Below, piece by piece: positions 36,056 to 38,806 of a stretch of DNA of 38,806 nt (the first letter of the stretch is position 1; each line of letters starts with the position of its first letter). The notes beneath the pieces were generated by a model. That model saw nothing but the letters and a program-made list of their open reading frames with translations. It searched no databases and was not told where the DNA came from. The stretch is taken from positions 1-38,806 of the forward strand of contig JAIHAR010000018.1 of assembly GCA_020054865.1 (NCBI GenBank), given 5' to 3'. Position numbers and translations under genes: made by a program. Source of the DNA: Deferribacteraceae bacterium. GTDB lineage: Bacteria > Chrysiogenota > Deferribacteres > Deferribacterales > Deferrivibrionaceae.

Positions 36056-38005
36056 ATGGTTACAATTTACAATGCATCTGGTGCTTTTATCTCCAATAGC
36101 ATCGACAGATTTTCCAGGGCAGTCAACAGCTCAATTGAAAAAATATCAACAGGGCAAAGGATTAATTCCGCAAAGGATTCCCCTTCCGAAATAAGCCTTG
36201 TAACAAGATTTGACTCAAGAATAAAATCAGAAAAGCAGCTTGTCTTTAATTTGCAGGATATGATCAGCATGTTTCAGACGGCAGATTATGCAATAACCGG
36301 CTCAGGCGGTATTTCAGATATTTTAAATACTATCAGGGACAGAATTGTTTATGCGGGAAATTCAACACTGACAAGCCAGGATGTCCAGAATATTCAATCT
36401 GAAATTGAAGATTTGACTGATGAAATATCAAATATTATAAACTCCACGGAATTTAATAGCAAAAAACTTTTAAATGGTGAATTGATAGGGTATGTGACTT
36501 CATCAAGTAGTGAAATTGCGGGTTATGTCAATGAGCCTGTGTCAAACAGCACATACACTCTTGAAAACATTACTGGAGCGACCTATCACGAAATAAAGTC
36601 GACTGCTGCCGCAAATCCTACGGCTGACACGCCGGCAGATTATACCGATACACTCGGTACACTTGGAACTGTTTCTGTTACAGGCAGTGCAACGGCAAGT
36701 GGAAATTATGAAGTGATTTTTACCGATTCAGCCAGTTTTAAAGTCTATGATAATTCTGATGGAACACTGGTAACATCTGGGACTACTGATGCAGCATTTA
36801 CGGTGGATGGTCTAAGCATTACTGTCTCCTCAGGGGGGACATATACCGGTGGATTTAAATTCTATTTTGATACCACAAGTGGTTCAGGGACAATTAGTGC
36901 AACTGAAGGCAATCGTGGAACTTCAGAAGCAATTACCGCTGCAAACTTTGACAGTAATGCGATGCTCAACTCCTATTTTTATATAAAAACCGATTTTGAC
37001 AGCGGTAGCATTAAATACAACGTATTTGACAGCGAAAACAATCAAATGGGCAACTGGACTACGATAGGCAGTGAATTTACATCATTTGCAGACTCAAAAC
37101 TTGCTGGCAGTTCATTTACATTTAGTGTGACAAATCCCGGCAAAGAGGATATCTGGAAGGTGGATTTTGGTACATTTAATACTCTTTCAACTTCGGGTGG
37201 CACATTTGTCATTGAAGGTGTGGATAAATCGATTTCCATTTCATGGCAGGGGGGTGATACCTTAAATGATATTGCAAACAGCATAAATAATATTGGCGAC
37301 GGGTTGGTTTCTGCAAGTGCCGAATCCGGGGTACTTGTTTTGACGGCACAAGAGCTTGGAGCAAAAGGGAAACTTAGAGTATACGATACGGAAGGAAATT
37401 TTGTGTCAACGTTAAATCTTGCAGAAACTTCAGGTACCGGGAACAATGCGAGCCTTACATACAACGGTACGACATACACTTCTGAAGATAATTACTTTAA
37501 AGATGTCATAGACAATATAACGATAGAGGTGGCAAAAGGGGCAAATTTATCTTCAGCTACACTTTCAGTGACCAATAAAACAAGTACTGCTCCTTTAAAC
37601 ATTGACGGGGGCAACTTGTACAATATGTATGTAAAAGACCTTACCCCTGAGGCTCTGGGGCTAAAAAATATTGACGGCGGGTATACAATTGATGTTGGCA
37701 GTTCTTCTTTAAGGTCAAAAGCATTAAGCATGATTGATTTGGCAATTGAAAAGGTCTCTGGTGAAGCATCCCGTATTGGCTCAAATATAAATACACTGGA
37801 TTATCACCTTTCAACCGTTCAAAACACAAATGTAGCAAGAAAGTCTGCATTATCAACTCATCTGGATACCGACCTGGCACAGGAAACTACAAACCTTGCG
37901 GCAAATCAGCTGAAACTGCAGATAAGCTCATCAATGTTGGCGCAATCAAATATTTCTACTCAGCGGGTGCTTGAGCTTTTGGGGATTATTCCTACAAAAC
38001 AATAG
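36056..38005 (+). CDS. Flagellin with large variable central domain
   Basis: This 649-residue protein is a flagellar filament subunit. The N-terminal coiled-coil domain (about 1-145) shows IEKISTGQRINSAKDSPS, the NLQDMISMFQTADYAI stretch and TEFNSKKLLNGE; the C-terminal domain (about 555-649) shows SEASRIGSNINTLDYHL-type sequence (actually GEASRIGSNINTLDYHL) and SSSMLAQSNISTQRVLELLG. Between them lies a roughly 400-residue Ser/Thr/Gly-rich beta domain resembling the outer domains of hook-associated proteins. Full length is greater than typical flagellins (about 280-500). The AGAGGG ribosome site is weakly spaced. The sigma-28 promoter upstream supports the role. Confidence 0.88.
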   Translation: MVTIYNASGAFISNSIDRFSRAVNSSIEKISTGQRINSAKDSPSEISLVTRFDSRIKSEKQLVFNLQDMISMFQTADYAITGSGGISDILNTIRDRIVYAGNSTLTSQDVQNIQSEIEDLTDEISNIINSTEFNSKKLLNGELIGYVTSSSSEIAGYVNEPVSNSTYTLENITGATYHEIKSTAAANPTADTPADYTDTLGTLGTVSVTGSATASGNYEVIFTDSASFKVYDNSDGTLVTSGTTDAAFTVDGLSITVSSGGTYTGGFKFYFDTTSGSGTISATEGNRGTSEAITAANFDSNAMLNSYFYIKTDFDSGSIKYNVFDSENNQMGNWTTIGSEFTSFADSKLAGSSFTFSVTNPGKEDIWKVDFGTFNTLSTSGGTFVIEGVDKSISISWQGGDTLNDIANSINNIGDGLVSASAESGVLVLTAQELGAKGKLRVYDTEGNFVSTLNLAETSGTGNNASLTYNGTTYTSEDNYFKDVIDNITIEVAKGANLSSATLSVTNKTSTAPLNIDGGNLYNMYVKDLTPEALGLKNIDGGYTIDVGSSSLRSKALSMIDLAIEKVSGEASRIGSNINTLDYHLSTVQNTNVARKSALSTHLDTDLAQETTNLAANQLKLQISSSMLAQSNISTQRVLELLGIIPTKQ

Positions 38006-38014
38006 GAGGTCAAA

Positions 38015-38200
38015 ATGGCTGTTAATCAGGTAAACAACAATAATGAGATTGCAAGGCAGCTCAGGTATCAAGAGATGAAAAAGGCCGAGGAAAGAAGACA
38101 GGAAATCATTGATGAACAAAAAAGGGCAGAGGAGATAAAAAGGGAGAGGATAAGACAACAGACAAAGAATAAGGTTAATGCAGTGGATATTTATGCTTAA
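38015..38200 (+). CDS. Small charged coiled-coil protein after flagellin
   Basis: I do not recognise this 61-residue protein. After an Asn-rich start (NQVNNNNEIARQL) it is almost entirely charged helix, with dense Glu, Lys and Arg and heptad-like spacing (EERRQEIIDEQKRAEEIKRE), ending NAVDIYA. There is no membrane segment. It begins 9 nt after flagellin with a good GGAGGT ribosome site, so it is real and probably co-transcribed from the sigma-28 promoter. A role with flagellin export or filament regulation is possible but only a guess from position. Confidence 0.7.
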   Translation: MAVNQVNNNNEIARQLRYQEMKKAEERRQEIIDEQKRAEEIKRERIRQQTKNKVNAVDIYA

Positions 38201-38287
38201 AGAAGCTTTGTTCACGCAGGCAGTGTATTGATACTTTGTAAATAAATTCCCCTTGCAAATAGAGGATTTCAAAAGTAAAATATTCAT

Positions 38288-38806
38288 ATGAAAAAGCTGC
38301 CGATAGGGATTCAGACTTTTGATAAAATAATTGAAGGTGACTATATCTACGTTGATAAGACGGAGTATGCCTATAATCTGATAAATGACTATACCTACAT
38401 TTTTTTATCCCGCCCGAGGCGTTTTGGTAAGTCGCTGTTTCTTGACACATTGAAGGCAATATTTGAGGGGAGAAAAGAGCTTTTTGAGGGGCTATATATC
38501 TATGACAAATGGGACTGGAGCAAAAAGCACCCTGTCATCAAAATAAGCTGGGCCGGAAATTTCCAGAGCCTTGAGGGGCTTGAAAGCTCTGCCTATGAAA
38601 ATTTCAGAAAGAATCAGGTGAGATTAGGCATTGAATGTAAGAATGAAAACGATGCTGCTTCCTGTTTTGCAGAGTTGATAGAGATGTCGTATAAAAAGTA
38701 CAACGAAAAGGTAGTAATTTTGATAGATGAATACGACAAGCCAATTCTTGATGTTATAGAAAATATTGAGCAGGCAAAGATAAACAGGGAGTTTATAAAG
38801 GGGCTG
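38288..38806 (+). CDS. AAA-ATPase-like protein (DUF1703 type), truncated by window end
   Basis: The frame is open from the ATG at 38288 to the end of the window (173 codons, no stop). It begins KKLPIGIQTFDKIIEGDYIYVDKTEYAYNL-like sequence: IGIQTF, YVDKT, then the Walker A SRPRRFGKSL and Walker B ILIDEYDKPI, all hallmarks of the AAA-ATPase_like family whose C-terminal part is usually a PD-(D/E)XK nuclease-like domain. Members are often accessory and multicopy; function unknown. There is no clear ribosome site. The preceding 87 bp hold no gene. Confidence 0.9.
   Translation, partial: MKKLPIGIQTFDKIIEGDYIYVDKTEYAYNLINDYTYIFLSRPRRFGKSLFLDTLKAIFEGRKELFEGLYIYDKWDWSKKHPVIKISWAGNFQSLEGLESSAYENFRKNQVRLGIECKNENDAASCFAELIEMSYKKYNEKVVILIDEYDKPILDVIENIEQAKINREFIKGL

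Noticed and set aside
37042-37731. Reverse-strand frames within flagellin
   Set aside because: They mirror the flagellin codon pattern, have no ribosome sites and no family features.

Overview
The window is AT-rich DNA from a flagellated Gram-negative bacterium. It carries lpxK for lipid A, a putative lipoprotein, a flagellin with a sigma-28 promoter, a DcuB-type C4-dicarboxylate system, rubrerythrin-like and selenium genes, and the chromosomal dnaA-dnaN-recF-gyrB-gyrA block. Protein style and gene mix suggest an anaerobe of the Deferribacterota type, but that is an inference made without any database search.

Layout. 1-472: decayed coding remnant lying just past the 3' end of a tRNA-Phe(GAA) gene. 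473-958: tRNA-Phe and a CsoR-type metal-sensing repressor, both leftward with recognisable promoters. 1020-4725: dcuS-dcuR-dcuB, a sensor, regulator and transporter for C4-dicarboxylates, closed by a two-way terminator. 4724-20452: one long leftward cluster in the order ilvA, dnaA, (non-coding 17672-17925, candidate oriC), dnaN, recF, gyrB, gyrA, folD, mnmE, mnmG, rsmG, lipoprotein. Most genes abut or overlap. Two parS-like ParB sites lie in rsmG and between mnmE and mnmG, which fits an origin-proximal location. 20581-23771: rightward aminotransferase, MFS transporter and lpxK, ending in a perfect terminator. 23770-24279: rubrerythrin-like di-iron protein (leftward). 24404-27359: a second aminotransferase, then yedF and selD. 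27361-32590: leftward signalling cluster with a PleD-like diguanylate cyclase, a histidine kinase, an NtrC-type regulator and a periplasmic binding protein. 32644-35414: gltX and der. 35451-38200: a cysteine-less thioredoxin-like protein, a DmpI-like tautomerase, a flagellin under a sigma-28 promoter and a small charged protein. 38288-end: the first part of an AAA-ATPase-like gene.

Main points. selD is itself a selenoprotein gene: its true start is 26328, codon 14 is an in-frame UGA at the catalytic position, and a hairpin 11 nt downstream looks like a bacterial SECIS. A standard call would lose the catalytic N-terminus. dnaA overlaps the 3' end of ilvA, so there is no intergenic space upstream of dnaA; the only candidate origin is the dnaA-dnaN gap, which holds DnaA-box-like sites and a DnaA-trio-like run. 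Other oddities are an LpxK without its usual N-terminal membrane helix, a lipoprotein signal peptide encoded inside the 3' end of rsmG, an SD-masking hairpin before dcuB, a 10-bp-arm palindrome between ilvA and the aminotransferase, and a terminator directly in front of yedF. I do not see a clear multi-gene system of a wholly new kind.
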